DNA of 64,000 nt from Zoroaster sp. YZ-2022 (GCA_029582265.1 CM055823.1:10700821-10764820); one strand, 5' to 3'; numbered from the stretch's first letter, positions 1 through 13,024 are shown. Made by a program: numbers and translations. Notes: generated from the sequence alone by a model not told the origin.

Positions 1-1100
1 CTTGATACTTGCTGGAGAGACTAAAGCGATTACTAGAACCCATTTTCGTCAATTTGGTCGCCTATCCTTTCCAACTTTTAAGAAAATCAATATTTTATGT
101 GAAAAATATGGGTAAAATTACCACCGATTTTAAACTAGTCCAAATAGGCTTTGTAACTCGGTAACTGTATTCTGCAGACACATTGGTTCGTCTGTGTAAA
201 TTTAAACGAATCGGAGAAAAAGAAAATTTTTCGAGGTGAAAAAAAACGACAATGCCCTTGTCCGTTTTGCTGAAGTTAACCCTAAAATGACATTTTTTCA
301 AAATGCTTGATACTTTGCTGAGAGGACTTAATAGAGGTGCTTATAGAACCCATTTGTGGTAATTTGGGTCGCCTATGCCTTCAACTTTTAAGAAAATCAA
401 TATTTTTATGGAAAATATGGGTAAAATTACAGCCACCAAGTTACAGGCTTTGTTTGGACCAAGGTTTAAAATTTTGAGAATTTTACCTATGTTTGTTCAT
501 AAAATATTGATTTTCAAAATTGAGCAAACGATGGAAAATCTATCTAATGTTCTAAACTATCTCTCAGCAATAGCTCATTTTGAAAGGTGTCATTGTGCAT
601 GCCAGAAGTGAAAAAACGACAAGGGGTGGCACAGTATCGTTCTCGGAGTGATGGTGTCTTGATTTACAGCTGAAATCACACAGAATGAACAATAATGTCT
701 GCCAGAATCTAACGGCCACCAGAGTGCAACCTGTTGGAACAAGTTCAAGGCACGAAATTTTGCCTGTTGTTCATAAAATACATTTGTCACTCAGTGGATT
801 TTTTCTGTAAAAATTGGAAAAATATAAACGATTGCAAATACCACAAATCATTCTGGGCACTCTCTCTGTGGCAATATCGTGAAAAAGTAATGAGTACAGA
901 CAAGTAAATGAAAAACGACAAAAGGTATCAGCATTGTCATTTTTTCACCTCGAAATTTCTCGATTTTGCTTCAAACTCCACTGAATGAAGCAATAACGTC
1001 TGCAGAACCACAACCACTTAATTGTGTTTAATTAAGGTCCCAACCTGTTTGAGACAAGTTCTTTATTTGAAATTTTACCTATATTTGTTCATAAATATTG
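1..1100. repeat. Diverged direct and inverted repeat cluster
   Basis: Bases 1-120 recur at 304-430 in the same orientation, sharing CTTGATACTT, GAACCCATTT and AACTTTTAAGAAAATCAATA. A second module with TTTTACCTATRTTTGTTCAT occurs near 480, 765 and 1075. The motif TTTTTTCACCTCG occurs in both orientations (about 232-250 and 945-960), so parts of the block can fold back. No coding signal is visible. It is probably a decayed non-autonomous DNA element or nested copies of one. Confidence 0.6.
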
Positions 1101-1177
1101 ATTTTCTTAAAAATTGGAAAGAATAAACTCAAGACTTTCAAAACTATTCTTTCATATGTATACATACATGGCTCACG

Positions 1178-1179
1178 CT

Positions 1180-1249
<70 letters not shown>

Positions 1250-1420
1250 GCATACATATACATATACATACCACATATACATATACATATACGCATACTT
1301 GCTTATACATACATATACATATATCATATACATATACATGCCATATACATATACATATATATATATACATATACATGTACATATACATACATTCATATAT
1401 ATATATATATATATATATTG
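1178..1420. repeat. (ATACAT)n microsatellite ending in (AT)n
   Basis: An almost pure ATACAT/CATATA hexanucleotide tract runs from about 1178 to 1390 and ends in an AT dinucleotide run near 1396-1418. The Tyr/Ile/His/Met-rich open frames across it in several frames are translations of the microsatellite, not genes. Confidence 0.95.
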
Positions 1421-1680
1421 TAAAAAGTCCGGAGAGTTAGTCAGAGTGTCACGACCGGAGGCGTGGGATGACTCAAGGGAGTCCGGGACACCCCGGCATG
1501 GTGATCATGGCACCCTTAGCACGCTTCTGGGAGGTCGCTTACCTCTCCGGTCCCTCCTTTTTCTCCCCCGTCCGTACATTTTCCTCCACGCTCTAACCTT
1601 CGGGGAGGGAACATGGCGGTCCCAAACCGTACCGCAGCCAGCAGCTGCCATGTCTCTGTGTTTCTGGAGCAGGATTCCAG
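1421..1680. other. GC-richer spacer without recognised gene
   Basis: This segment is clearly richer in G+C than its surroundings and joins the microsatellite to the ~152-bp satellite. A - strand frame covers about 100 codons, but it continues into the satellite and resembles no family I know. It may be the unique part of a larger repeat element. Confidence 0.4.
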
Positions 1681-3130
1681 AGCAGGCGTACCAGCCTGGG
1701 AACTTTGCCGCAATTGACAGACCAGGTGGGACTAACGGCTTGCGCCATTTATCCTGTTGGTATTTGGAGTTGAATTTAAAACTACTTAAATAAATCTTGA
1801 TTGCGTAATCATTCAAAAACTAAAAATATTGTCGCCACTGGGTTTCAGACTTGGTCTATAACACCAAAACCCAACACCACTGGATTGCCATAAAGATTCT
1901 TCTTGGTATAGTAACCAGATTAATTCAATACTACTTATAAATAAAACGTGATTGCGTATTAATTATTTTAAAACACAAAACAGTAGCGCTAAAGTGTTTT
2001 GAACCCGGTTCCGCCTGGACCGCAGCACAGCAGTCACTGGTGCCGCTACCAATCCTCTTGGTAAATAAGCGAATTTAATACTACTGATAAATAAAACGTG
2101 ATTGCAGTAATCATTCAAAACGAAAACGTTGTCGCCACTTGGTTTTCGAACAGACGTTTACTCCTGTATAAAACCCAGTACCACTGGATTACGCCTCAAG
2201 ATTCCTCTTATTTCCATGTAGTTGAATTTAATACTACTTATAAATACAACGTGATTGCGTAATTAATTTAAAACTAAAGTAATGGCGCCAACGTGTTTTG
2301 GGCCGGTGCTTTTTCGAGGCCGGTTCGCCCTGGACCACCAACCTGGTGCCAACAGATTGCGCCACCAATCCTCTTCAGGTATGTGCAGTTGAATTCAATA
2401 CCTACTTATAAATAAAACGTGATTGCGCGTAATTATTTAAAAACTAAAACAATGAGCGCTAAAGTGGCTTTTCGGAACCCGGTTTCTTACGCCTGGACCT
2501 GGCACAGCTTTATGGTCTGGAGTTGCGCTACCAATCCCTCTTGAAGTAAATGGCAAATTTAAACCACTACTGATGGCAATAAAACGTGATTGCGTAATCA
2601 TTCAAAAGCGAAAACACTGTCGCCATACTGGGTTTTCAGGAACAGGATCTCTTGCACCGAAATTAACACCACTGGATTGCGCCACGATTCCTCTTGGTAT
2701 ATGCATGTGAATTTAATACTACTTATAAATAAAACGCAGATTGCGTAATTTAATTAAAAATATAACATTGTTATTAGGACAAGAGTAAGATTCAGACTCA
2801 GGTCGCTCGCATCGAAACTCAATACTAATTGATTGCCACCAATCGCTTTTGATATTTAGGTCCTGAATTTAATTCGATTTAAGGTGAATTGGTTAATTCT
2901 AAACGTGACAGAATAAGCATAAAATGGAAAGAAATACGGCCAGACCAATGCTAGATTCAGCTTGTACCAAACTTTGTAGCCGTAACATTAGACCGTTGGT
3001 TCATATGGGTTTTTCAGACCCCAGATCTCCAACACCGAAAACCCCTTGAACTCTGGATTGCGCCACCAATCCTTTTGATGTTTTGTGAGTTGAATTTTAA
3101 ATTACTTAAAATAAATCATGATTGTACGTA
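1680..3130. repeat. ~152-bp satellite, 8-9 diverged copies
   Basis: The phrase GAATTTAATACTACTTATAA recurs near 1771, 1920, 2071, 2224, 2391, 2553, 2709, 2864 and 3091, giving a period of about 150-165 bp and a longer last step. Two unit types alternate imperfectly: one with GTCGCCACTGG, the other with AGCGCTAAAGTG. On the - strand each unit reads GGATTGGTGGCGCAATCC followed about 50 bases later by GGGTTCAAAAC or a variant, which loosely resembles Pol III A and B boxes. Small indels are frequent. Confidence 0.85.
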
Positions 3131-4840
3131 ACCAATTAAAATGGAAAAAAGAAATTGTCATTTCACTGCTAGGATTTGCACCAGGGTCCGACTGTACCTA
3201 TGTCTGGGTGCTTACCCATTAGACTGTTACTTCATCTGTTAATTAGCAGGAATGCTTTTAGATTAATCGCAAGCAATAAACATTGGTCAAAAAAATTAAG
3301 TTTTAGGAGAAAGATTTGAACCCGAACGTATGGGGATAGATTCTTCTGAACGAGTTTACTCTGAAACAGTAATGGTAAAATATATCAATTACATAAAGAT
3401 TAGTAGATAATTAATAAGAGGCCAAATTGATTTAAATTAAAATCATTTAAATTAGTTAATTTAATTACATAAAAAACATGATTGAGTCCATCCCAGGATT
3501 CCCCTGCCCCAGAAACCCAGCGACACCTTGCTTGATTATGTATGTATGCCACTACGCTTTAATAACAACACTAACTATACTGCTGTTCTTAACAATAATA
3601 ATAATAAATAACTTGGTGAGCAGAAGCTTTTGTCGGAGGAAGATGTTAGAATTTCCTGGTCTATTGTCAAAGAGTTGGAATTAGGAGACTTTCACAGTTT
3701 AAAACCTCGTTAATAATTCTCAAAATTCTTTAAGAACCAAGAGAATTTTGAACAATGAATGTATGCATCATCCGGTGAAGATGTGAATTACCATTTGTCA
3801 TGTAATAGAGCACTACGCACTAGTGGCGGTTGGGTTCTTGACATTCTTTTCAAACTGACTTGATATAATTGGTGTCAAATACCATTCAACTGGAACTACA
3901 CTTATCAAGGTTTGACCATGAGTCCCTGCCTTACCCTTATATCCTTGCTGGAAATCTCGGTCATGCCATCTGTATAAAGCCAAGCACTTCTGACCGACAT
4001 AGTTACAATTGTCATATAGGCCTGAAAGATGGAGATACAGAATAGAGACAGCCAATCTTATGTTTGCTTTTACGACAGCTTACTTTTACTTATACGACAG
4101 CGCTAGTGTGATTGACATAATTTTGTGTAATACTGAGATGAGTTTTGTCCATTGCAAAGGCGACAGAAATTTTTTAAATTAAAATGAAGAACATTTTGTT
4201 TTACCCCAGTGAGGGCTTTTGTGAATGCAAGACCTAAGAGGTCAAATATAAAATATTACAATATTTACCAGTTCAGATAATAAGATGTGTATTATTTGGT
4301 TCAATTATGACATTACCTTTCTAACATGGAAATGGGTCGATTATCAACACCTGCTTGAAGCATCTTCTTAATATTTCCAACCCACATAATGAATATTTCA
4401 CAAGTTGGTTTATTACCCATTTGTACTTGATCTTAATAGATGTACACTAATTATATTTTTTTTACAAATATCGCAGTCTTCAGGGTTTTAAAGGGAAGGT
4501 ACAGCATTGGTAGGGTATCAAATTTTAAAATGGATGGAATTATTAAAAGATTTACTTGATGTGAGTATGGTTCTGGCATCAAGCACCCTGAGAAAATATT
4601 GTCAAGTGCATTTATCTTAGAGAAAAACACAATTGACGTGTTTTTCTTTTCTTTTTTTCTTTCTGGTGGTCAAACACCCTGGTGGGGACCTGGTGGGACG
4701 AAAGTTTCATCAAGTTAGTTATGATTTCTTGAAACCCAGGGTTAGGTAAACACATATATTTCCAAATACCAATGTGTTGTACATTTCGTTTAAACAAACA
4801 AGAATAAATAAACATGTTGGGAGTTACAGAATATTGTGTC
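3131..4840. other. Intergenic, no gene seen
   Basis: The segment is AT-rich with a short (AAT)n run near 3590-3612. A near-palindrome with arms TCAAAATTCT and AGAATTTTGA lies at about 3720-3752. Short open frames (for example 3478-3684 and 3813-4055) show no recognisable motif. Confidence 0.5.
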
Positions 4841-4841
4841 G

Positions 4842-5275
4842 TTCATGTGACTACTTAACCCTTGGTATTTTTACTAGAAAGTATCCTGAATCCACCAAAA
4901 TCCACCAATTTTGTCACAAAAATGCTAGTGTCCTAAAATCCATCAGAATCACTCCAGTGTGAATATGTGGACATATCCTGAGATCCTCGATCCACCACTA
5001 AATTTTAGGGTAGATTTTGGCGGATCAGAAACTCTCACTCACATGAAAATTTGTATAGTATGTTGCTGCATAGAATCCATCAAAATCTAACATATACAGT
5101 ACATGTAACTATAATCCATCCCAATAACATGACCAAACGGTTAAAACTATTGAAATCCTAGATCCATCAAAATTCATACATGCTCCAATGTGGAAGCATC
5201 CTCGAATCCATAAAAAATATCTTCCCCAATACCAGGGGATGGATTTTGATGGATTCAGGGTGGATTAAGACCAAT
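4842..5275. mobile_element. Foldback/MITE-like element with 'atccatcaaaat' motifs
   Basis: CCTGAATCCACCAAAATCC near 4884 is matched in reverse complement by GGATTTTGATGGATTCAGG near 5240. Between them the motif AATCCATCAAAAT or its complement recurs at least six times. Flanks match too: CTTGGTATTTTTACTAG on the left, and CCAATACCAGGG on the right in inverse orientation. The structure suits a short non-autonomous inverted-repeat element. I cannot assign a superfamily. Confidence 0.5.
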
Positions 5276-6640
5276 GTGCAATTTTATGAAGGTTCTGTTT
5301 GACAGTTTATTGTACACGCACATTTTCCTTTCCCTAAAGGTAATTAAGAAACTGGAAAATAAACATTCAGAAAAAGATGTCAAAAAGATAACTGTGATTG
5401 CACATGGGTAATTGCCCACATTTTTATTACAGTTATGATTTTGATAATGTTATACCATTTTGAGAATGATCTTGATTAGATATGGTTAATTTTAAACCTT
5501 CGCCAAATAAATGGTTAAAGTTGTCTCCAAAATAACTAACACTGCTTCAGTAGAAAAGAAAGAATTAAAGTAATTCTTAATAGTTTTAACCCTTAGCTGA
5601 GTCAGCACAGCTTTCCCCTGAACCTCCACTTGAGTATTTTTGATTGCATTTAGCCAATAGGTCAAACCACAGAAGTCCACCTGCACTGAGAGCTGTGTTT
5701 GTACTACTGTGCGTTTTGGTTTGACCTCCATGAAGTGCACTACACAAAGTCAATAGGTTAAGAGAGACATATTCAAATTTTGAGTGTCTTTGGTGTTAAA
5801 CCTACCGGAGGTTAATGCCTGCAGTAAAACAGAAACAAGAAAACTTCACTCTACCGTCAAAGTATGTACCAGTCTTGGATATGGAGTATTGTGCATAGGC
5901 AGGTCGATTCATAGGTTTTTAGGAGAACAAGGGTGATGAAAAGAGTTTCAGGTTTCCAACAAAAAGCCGACCAAAAATACTTTTATCAAAATGTCAGCCA
6001 TCTTGGTTCTGTATACACAATTCTATGAGATGCATAGTGAGGGCTCATGTCAAACATAGGCTCAAGTGCTTGACCTGCCTCCACAGTGAGTATCAACATT
6101 GTCTGTTTGGAGTACTAGACTAGGCTCTCTGTGCAGTGGCTATAACAAGAAAACATTCTGTATCCTTAATCATAATGGCATCATCACCCCTAGCACCCCC
6201 CACTCAAAACAAATTAATTTGGATACTTTGATTCAGCAATAACCAAACTGGCGATTTTGATTATTCCATCTGAAATTAGCCTTTTTTAAAAATAATTGCC
6301 AGGGGTGCCTGTTTTACGAACAAGTGGTCACACAAATGGGTGACTCACAACAGTGGTGATGTGATGAAGTGATTCATAGTTCAAATCTTAAAACAAAAAT
6401 AGGAGCTAAAATCATATTTCTGATTTCACCATATGTTTATTATTATGTTGTAATTATAGCAGCTGAATATATTACACAAAATCATCAAAAACAAATGCCC
6501 CCTCCATCATAAGCTGCTGTTCATTAATGAGTACAGTTTTTAGGGTTTCAATATGATCAAGCTAATACAAACATTATACATTTTTACATTTAATTGATTT
6601 TTGCATTAATGTTTTTACGGTATTCTAATTAACTCCATAT
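5276..6640. other. Intergenic, no gene seen
   Basis: Only short open frames are present. The - strand frame 5492-5740 (82 codons) has no recognised domain. A near-consensus Maf/AP-1 type site (AGCTGAGTCAGCA) lies at 5595-5607, matching 12 of 13 bases of the T-MARE consensus. Confidence 0.5.
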
Positions 6641-6652
6641 AAATTAACTTCC

Positions 6653-6738
6653 CCGTTCTCCTGAGGACGATGGAAACATACTGATCGAAACGTCGAGATA
6701 TAACCTCCAGTTCTTTCCAGAAGCTAATTACTTACTCA
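6653..6738 (+). mobile_element. Penelope-like 3' module, copy 1 (hammerhead-like core)
   Basis: The segment holds CTGAGGA (6661-6667), a short CGAT/ATCG pairing and GAAACGTCGAGA from 6687, followed by CCAGTTCTTTCCAGAAGC. A related stretch occurs on the opposite strand at 7985-8075. From general knowledge, TCCTGA-n-GAAACGTYG phrases are common in retroelements of marine invertebrates, and CUGANGA...GAAA is the hammerhead ribozyme core reported in Penelope-like elements. Stem II here is off by one base from the canonical fold, so ribozyme activity is unproven. Confidence 0.4.
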
Positions 6739-6974
6739 ATAGAAGAATTTCACATGAGTGTCACACAATTAGTCTTATAACTTCCCCATACTTATACCTT
6801 CTAATTGGGCTGCGGTGCCTGCTTATTGGGGGTCACTCGTCAAACAAAGGGAGTTAAAAAATAAGTTGTTAAAATCTAAAGGAAACTATTTTATTTAAAT
6901 GTGAGGCTTACACTAAGTTTTAAGTAACATATGTCAAGGGATTAACCCTAACCCTCAGGGTATTTTGGCTAGAG

Positions 6975-7255
6975 AACCCTGCCCAGACGCAACAGAGTGC
7001 ATCACGTTTATCAAAGTGACTTGGCCCTGCCAAGTGCAACAAGATCCATCTGTTAACAAATCTCGAGAGCCGAACTGCCTCAGGAGTCTGCTGGTCACCA
7101 AACCGCAGCAGAATACAACTCTGGCATTGTTTAATGGGACCAGCTCTCCAGTAGAAACAGGCAGCTAGCTTATGCACTGGTGTTGACAGCTGAATCCATC
7201 AAAGTGCATCAGAACTTTTTCCAGCTGATGCACTCTGCTGCATCTGGCAGGGGTT
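6975..7255. mobile_element. MITE with ~30-bp terminal inverted repeats
   Basis: The left end AACCCTGCCCAGACGCAACA (from 6975), continuing with GAGTGCATCA, is the near-perfect reverse complement of the right end 7226-7255, with only a few mismatches. The element is about 281 bp and has no coding capacity. The open frames in both directions across it (6965-7168 and 6920-7177) are by-products. The phrase CATCAAAGTG recurs inside near the right end. No clear target duplication was found. Confidence 0.75.
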
Positions 7256-7980
7256 AGGAGTTAGCTTCAGATAAACAAATTATCCAAAAGAAAATTACAG
7301 GTAAAATTTTGCTCAACAATCTTGTACTTGCTAGAAAAAAATTTTTAAACAAGTTAACGATATGATACTCACATACTATGCATGGGTTTGGTAGGTATCC
7401 TTTTTATAGTATGATAATCGTCTGTTTTTCTTTTCAGTTTTCAGTTTCCAACATTTCCAGTTTTCCAAATGGCATCTGCTGCCACGAGGAGGTTTCGCTG
7501 GGGGCGATATGTTTAACAACACCCATCATGACTAAAAATCGCGAAAACTTCTACAGAATAGAGTGGCGTATTCACATGTTTGTCACATGTGTTTGCCTTT
7601 CCCATTCATGGAAATTTTGGTATTATTCGGAAAGTTTGAAATAAACCATACATGTATATTTCACAACTGGCGTATTAATTCAAAACAAATAACCTTTTGT
7701 GTACAAGAAAATTCACAATTTTCCTTGCAAAAAACCGTGTAAGTAAGCCAGGTGGTTTTGACCCGACTCCCCAATGAAAAATGTCTGAGCAAAGCCAGGA
7801 GAGTATGCTTCAATAAACATAACTGGGGCTTAATGCAGGGTATTTTACGCACATACAAGCTACTCAATAGAAATCCTGACTGGTTAACTGGGATTTGCAG
7901 GTTGGCTAATTGAGACCACATGATCATTTAAACTAATAGAAGTAAATAATAGTGTTTGCGGTGACACCATGTAGACATTC
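7256..7980. other. Intergenic with one exon-like start
   Basis: Most of this stretch shows nothing. At about 7420-7505 a pyrimidine-rich run ending in TTTTCAG is followed by an ATG (7470) opening a short Arg-rich frame of about 15 codons before a stop. This could be an exon edge or chance. Confidence 0.3.
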
Positions 7981-7984
7981 TCTT

Positions 7985-8075
7985 TTTGGTGAAGTAAATA
8001 GTTCTGAAAAAGAACAAACTGGTTGCAACTCAATGTTTCGATCGGTATGCTCTGATTCTCCTGGTGATCGGAGAA
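7985..8075 (-). mobile_element. Penelope-like 3' module, copy 2
   Basis: On the - strand this reads CATACCGATCGAAACATTGA followed by a CAACCAG...TTCTTTTTCAGAACTATTTA stretch, the same order as the copy at 6653-6738 (CATACTGATCGAAAC..., CCAGTTCTTTCCAGAAGC). The CTGANGA half of the hammerhead-like core is degraded here. Two diverged copies in opposite orientation imply a dispersed element family. Confidence 0.4.
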
Positions 8076-8885
8076 TACTGACCGTAAACAACCTTTACTT
8101 ATCCTTTCACCATGCAAAGTTACAAGTCTTACTTGCATTTACAAGTCTTGCCCTTATTACATATTGCACTAGTAATTGCCTGGTTTGAGAAGATAACCAT
8201 GGTGTCTGAAAAGCTAACTCGATTAGCAGAGTTGGTAAAGGTGACAATCAACCTGACAAATTATTCTCATTACAGAGGAAAATGTATGCAAGAGTACGCC
8301 GATTTGCCAGATTGAAACATTTCTGCTCAAGTGTGATTACCTGTCAAAGTTGTGAATGCTTTTCATACTTTGACATGACGCAGAATTCTACATTGAGCTG
8401 AAACTCATTATTGATTGGTTATTGTATATCTTGTTTCAAAGAAATTAAGCAAAATAATTATGGAGAAGCAGTTTTATAACATTTCCAATGCTGTACCCTG
8501 CATGTATAACCATAAATGGCTATTCGTATGTTTTCAAGTCATAACTTTAGGAATAAAAAAAAATTCACCTTCAACTTTGAGTCAGTAACAAATCTAGCAT
8601 ATTTGACAGAGCATTGTTTATTCCTATTTTAATGCAAATTAATACAATAATAGTATATGTGCGGCGATATTTATAGGAGTGACTATTTCCTATATATATT
8701 AACAGATTTTACACAGATATGGGATAACTGTTAAACAATTAATTCTCTACCTCATAACATCCAGTAATCGCTTGATCGTTGATTTTGTATACTGAATCTT
8801 GCATTTGGAGTCGAACTTTCCTGTGTGGATCAAAGCAAAAGAAAATTCCAAAATGAGTTTTTATCTCAATAGATTTAGATTCATA
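8076..8885. other. Intergenic, no gene seen
   Basis: AT-rich sequence with only short frames and no motif I can name. Confidence 0.5.
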
Positions 8886-9040
8886 CCTTAAGGACAGTAT
8901 CGTCACGATCAGAACAGACTTTCCAACAGGGCGCATGGAATGGGTGTTCTAGTTTAAGATGAATACTTTGTTTGAAAATTACTGTCTGCATTTATGCAGC
9001 AGCAACGGTAATATAACCTTATCACCTTATCCAGGGGTGG
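8886..9040 (+). mobile_element. Fragment of 'CACGATCA...GGGCATGGAATC' MITE
   Basis: CGTCACGATCA near 8900, ACAGGGCGCATGGAATGGGT, and TTTATGCAGCAGCAACGGTA are shared in order with the element at 26458-26634. Only the left half is evident, so this is a truncated or decayed copy of the same family. Confidence 0.55.
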
Positions 9041-9083
9041 TAAAGAATGACAAGTGAAAACCAATCCAAAAGATGCCCCAGTG

Positions 9084-9096
9084 TGCTGAGTCAGCA
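9084..9096. promoter_or_regulatory. Perfect T-MARE (Maf/AP-1 type) palindrome
   Basis: TGCTGAGTCAGCA matches the 13-bp consensus Maf recognition element of the TPA type, which is bound by Maf homodimers or Maf-CNC/AP-1 dimers. It sits inside a 15-bp perfect palindrome (GTGCTGAGTCAGCAC, 9083-9097). No adjacent gene is seen, so function is unknown. A 12/13 match lies at 5595-5607. Confidence 0.5.
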
Positions 9097-9099
9097 CAG

Positions 9100-12000
9100 A
9101 TCAGTTGAATGGTTTTCATCCACTATAGCTACTTGCCACTAAAGTTCCAGCTATAGTAGGAGGTTAATTTGATAACCTGACTATTTTCTGTGCTGTTACC
9201 TTCCCTTTAAAACAGCTACTCTACACCTGTACTCAAGCATTTCTCAATAACCTACCTTCTGTGTGTTTGCTATGAGCATGACTTGGAAGTAATTGCTGCT
9301 GCTGGGGGTAGAGATGGAATTAAAGCTGGTAGGTCCGTAGCTGATGGTGGCTGTAGGGTGCTCTCACCATCTGAAGACAGAATCACACATAAGGAGTAAA
9401 ATGAATCAAGTTTAGACTCTGCAGAGGAGAGTTAACAAAATGTGTAACCCAGCAAGTTTTAAAGGCATAAAAAAAAAAATTGATTCAAAAGTACTAAAAT
9501 TGAGACCCCTGCACTCTATTACGTCTCTCCAGCAAGTATTATACGCATGTTGAAAAGAGAAAGAAAAAAAATTAGGCACTTTTGTTTTTTGACCTCGAAA
9601 AAAATGTCTCCAATCTGCTTCTAAATACTTGGATGATAGCCCTGGGTCCTATGTATACACAGCCAGCAGATTTATAAGCCTTCTTGGACAAAGTTTTACA
9701 ACGACTGGCAACGTAATAAAAGTGAAGGTCCAACATTGGTATTTGAATGTGCCTTCCACTTCCAACCTCCTCTAGTATTCAAGAAATAATTTTAAGTACT
9801 AACCCGATGAAAAAGTTCATCTAATAAATGGTATTCACGTTTGCAAAGAAAAAGGATCTTAAATCTTTTTATTAAAATTTTAGATCCTCAACTGAGCTTG
9901 TGGAGTCCCATACGCATTTCGGGTACAATCTTTTCCAAACTCTCAGGATCTCTCCTATAAATATGTCCAACAAATACAAAGCTGTTTGATGCCATTTTTT
10001 CCTATACCCCCCTATGGCGGCCATGTGGAATTTTACAAAATAGCCATATTTGCTTATAATATGTGCATACTGTATGCATGGAAAAGGTCAAAATATTACA
10101 GAAACTGGTATGGAGCTTCATTTTTTTCTACATTGTTCGCTCTGTAGTAACACTATAAGAAATTCTTTCCTTCTGATATAAAAATTAGTGTTATGAGCGC
10201 ATTTGAAAGTCAAATTTGTACCATTAAGGCATCAATAGAGATTCACTTTTTTGTATCGTTTCAGTCAACAGGGAACTATCAAGCACTTTGATCCATGAAG
10301 TTAAAATAATTGTAAATAGAATGGCCATTACATTTTAAAACCATTGACAGATTAGCATGTACATGTATGAGTGGATTTTTTATACTCTTTATGTAACAAG
10401 GATTAACCAAATAACCAAGGTAAGACTGTACCTTTAAAGCATGTTGTTTTGTTATGAAATATATACATATAAATACATATATATAAAAGACACCAAATCA
10501 TGACCCTTACTGAGTGCCACTTGACAACCCAACTATCACCAGTATAATAATATAATACAAATATATATAGTATATTATTTATTTATAACTAAATTATCTG
10601 CAACTATGACGCAACGGAAATTTACGAAAATTATAAAACATTTCAACACAATCAGACACATAGAAAATTTTTTTTTTTTCCATGAACGCTCAAACTAAAA
10701 CCAAAGAATACAAAAATAGTCCTGCCGACTGCACTAGAACAAATAGTTTTTTTAATACTACGCTGGTAGAGACAAATAGTCATACCAACTGACTACTAGT
10801 AGAGACAAAGTGAACAATTCATCCTACAAACCTTTTTCCAAAGCAAAACTATCTCAGAATTGAAAAAAAAAATGCTCTGGGTAAAGAGTTTAAGCTTTGG
10901 TTCCAACTCTGCTAAAACCAACCCGTTCAACTCTTTTTGAGTGGGAATTGACGAATAAAAATTGAATTCCCTGAAGATACATAACAAAACCTTCAAAACT
11001 CATCTGTTCAAGCCACCATCACTTGGGATCCAAAAACTACACAGAGTGCAACGCAGGAGGGAGGAACTATTTGGAAGCTTCACTGAAGCCAGCTCGTTCC
11101 GCTCAGATTCGTCGAGAACTCGGAAAAGAACATGAAAAAGCCTGAACCTCCAGCCCTCAAATATCTGAGGAACAACACCCACGAAATCGTGATCAAATCC
11201 ATACGATAAAGGAGAGGCACTTCATTATGAACCACTCCGACTACCTACAGGTTGGATTATTGCATGACATCTTGAATCAGAGCAATACACGAAGTTCTGA
11301 TCAAGATATTACCCACACAAGAAACCATCCTTTTTAATTCATAATGTCCAAAACCAAGTAACGCGAAACAACACACTCTCGACAAAACACACACTCAGGC
11401 ATATCTCGATCCGAGGTCACAGGCATGTCACATTTCAACGGTACTTTCTACCGAGAATTCACAAAACCCCACCAACAGGCACACCCTTTGTTGGAAGATC
11501 ATTTCTCTCCTGTAGTAACCGCATATGTCGCATATGTCCGCAAAACAACCAGATATACTGAGGAGAAACTCGGAAGAATAACATTTCCACAAAAATGTGT
11601 CTTAATATCACAAGTATTGATATTTGTTAGAAATGTACACAAATATCCGCAATAAACTGAGGCAATAAACTGTGTATGCAATGCCATCGACAAAATCAAC
11701 TATCCATGACTGTCAACAAATACATCCGCATAATTTCTGGAAGTAATACTCAACAGAAATTGTTTCCAATTGGAAATAAAATCAGGTTGTGCAATTAGCT
11801 TAACAGCCAGTCCGGAAGGGTGTGACATAACATTACTCACGATCTCGAAAATAAAATAATTTTATGGGCTGATCCATATCCAAACATGAGTAGCGGCATA
11901 CTAGACACGCAAAAAGTGTACACAACCTACGGAAACATACATGTACCAGTTTCTACACAGAACCCCATCACACCCACCCCATGTGTTCAAGCTTGTTTAT

Positions 12001-13015
12001 CTACTGAGAAACTCTGCGATATGCTAGAAACACCAACAATGAGGAAGATTTCACAGAAATACGATCAAGAATTTCTCACAAAAAAAAGTGTTAGCTTCAA
12101 GATAAACAACATGTAACATAAGAAAGTGTCACTGTTCTAACTATTAGGCAAACTGATTCTAGTACAAATTGCAAAGATAAACAAAACAACGACTTAATAA
12201 TCCGATTCGTAAACCACAAAGATGTGAAACAAGCGGGGAAACAAACATTGGCCACTGTATACAACCAAAAACCAACATACTCTCGAAAATATTTCCAAAA
12301 CAACCATTTGTTGCATTCAGAAAGGCTCTCAAAAACATTCGGGAAATTAACTCTCCTCCAGGGACCCCAGAGTTCAGTTTGAGATTTTCCATATTTACCA
12401 TATAAGAGCATTTTCTCTACATTTTGATGGAAAAAGAAAAGTCACAAACATTGTTAGTAATATTGTTTCACAGTAAATTTGGGAAGTCACTTTTGAAAAT
12501 TGGGTCCAAGTTTTAGGGTTTGCCAGAATACCAGTCACATCTGGCTTTTTTGACGAAAACCAGATGAAACACTTAGAGCATGATCTGATGTCTCTTTGTT
12601 GAGGAACCGTCATAAATCATAAACACTTTGTGAAGGAACCCACTCATACAAAAGGCTGGACCACATTACAACTGTTTGGAAAACATCAATTATCCAAAAA
12701 TAAGATGAGAGAGACAATCCGGTTTCTAACTTCTATTGAGACGGTACTTGCAACTGATTGCCGCACGGTGATGAGGCAGCTTCTAATCTTAGTACAACGC
12801 TATTGTGTATTGCTACCACCAGGATCCAGAAAAAAATATCCCGTCTCTTGTACACTTTCCTTCCCTATGACCCAAAAAATAGGCCTACCTGTGCGACAAA
12901 AGGGTCCAGCTATTCCCACAAACTATATTGTCAAACTGACAAACAACGGAAATAGTCAGTTACGGACCCATATCCTCTTGTATGAAAATATGAAAAATAC
13001 AATTTGAAAAACAAA
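9100..13015. other. Long gene-free stretch
   Basis: No coding region could be supported. The longest frame (12630-13007, + strand, 125 codons) shows no recognised motif and unremarkable composition. An AT-rich tract with ATACATATA repeats lies at 10455-10570. The segment 10980-11200 is somewhat GC-richer and may be a decayed element. Short frames on both strands at 11000-12600 are not convincing. Confidence 0.45.
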
Positions 13016-13024
13016 TCAACAAAA

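Noticed and set aside
1079..1396. Tyr/Ile/Met/Cys-rich open frames on both strands
   Set aside because: Translation of the ATACAT microsatellite.
6920..7177. Overlapping + and - strand ORFs of 67 and 85 codons
   Set aside because: Both lie within a MITE with clear terminal inverted repeats.
12630..13007. 125-codon + strand ORF
   Set aside because: No domain, ordinary base composition, no start or splice context; length is within chance for this much sequence.
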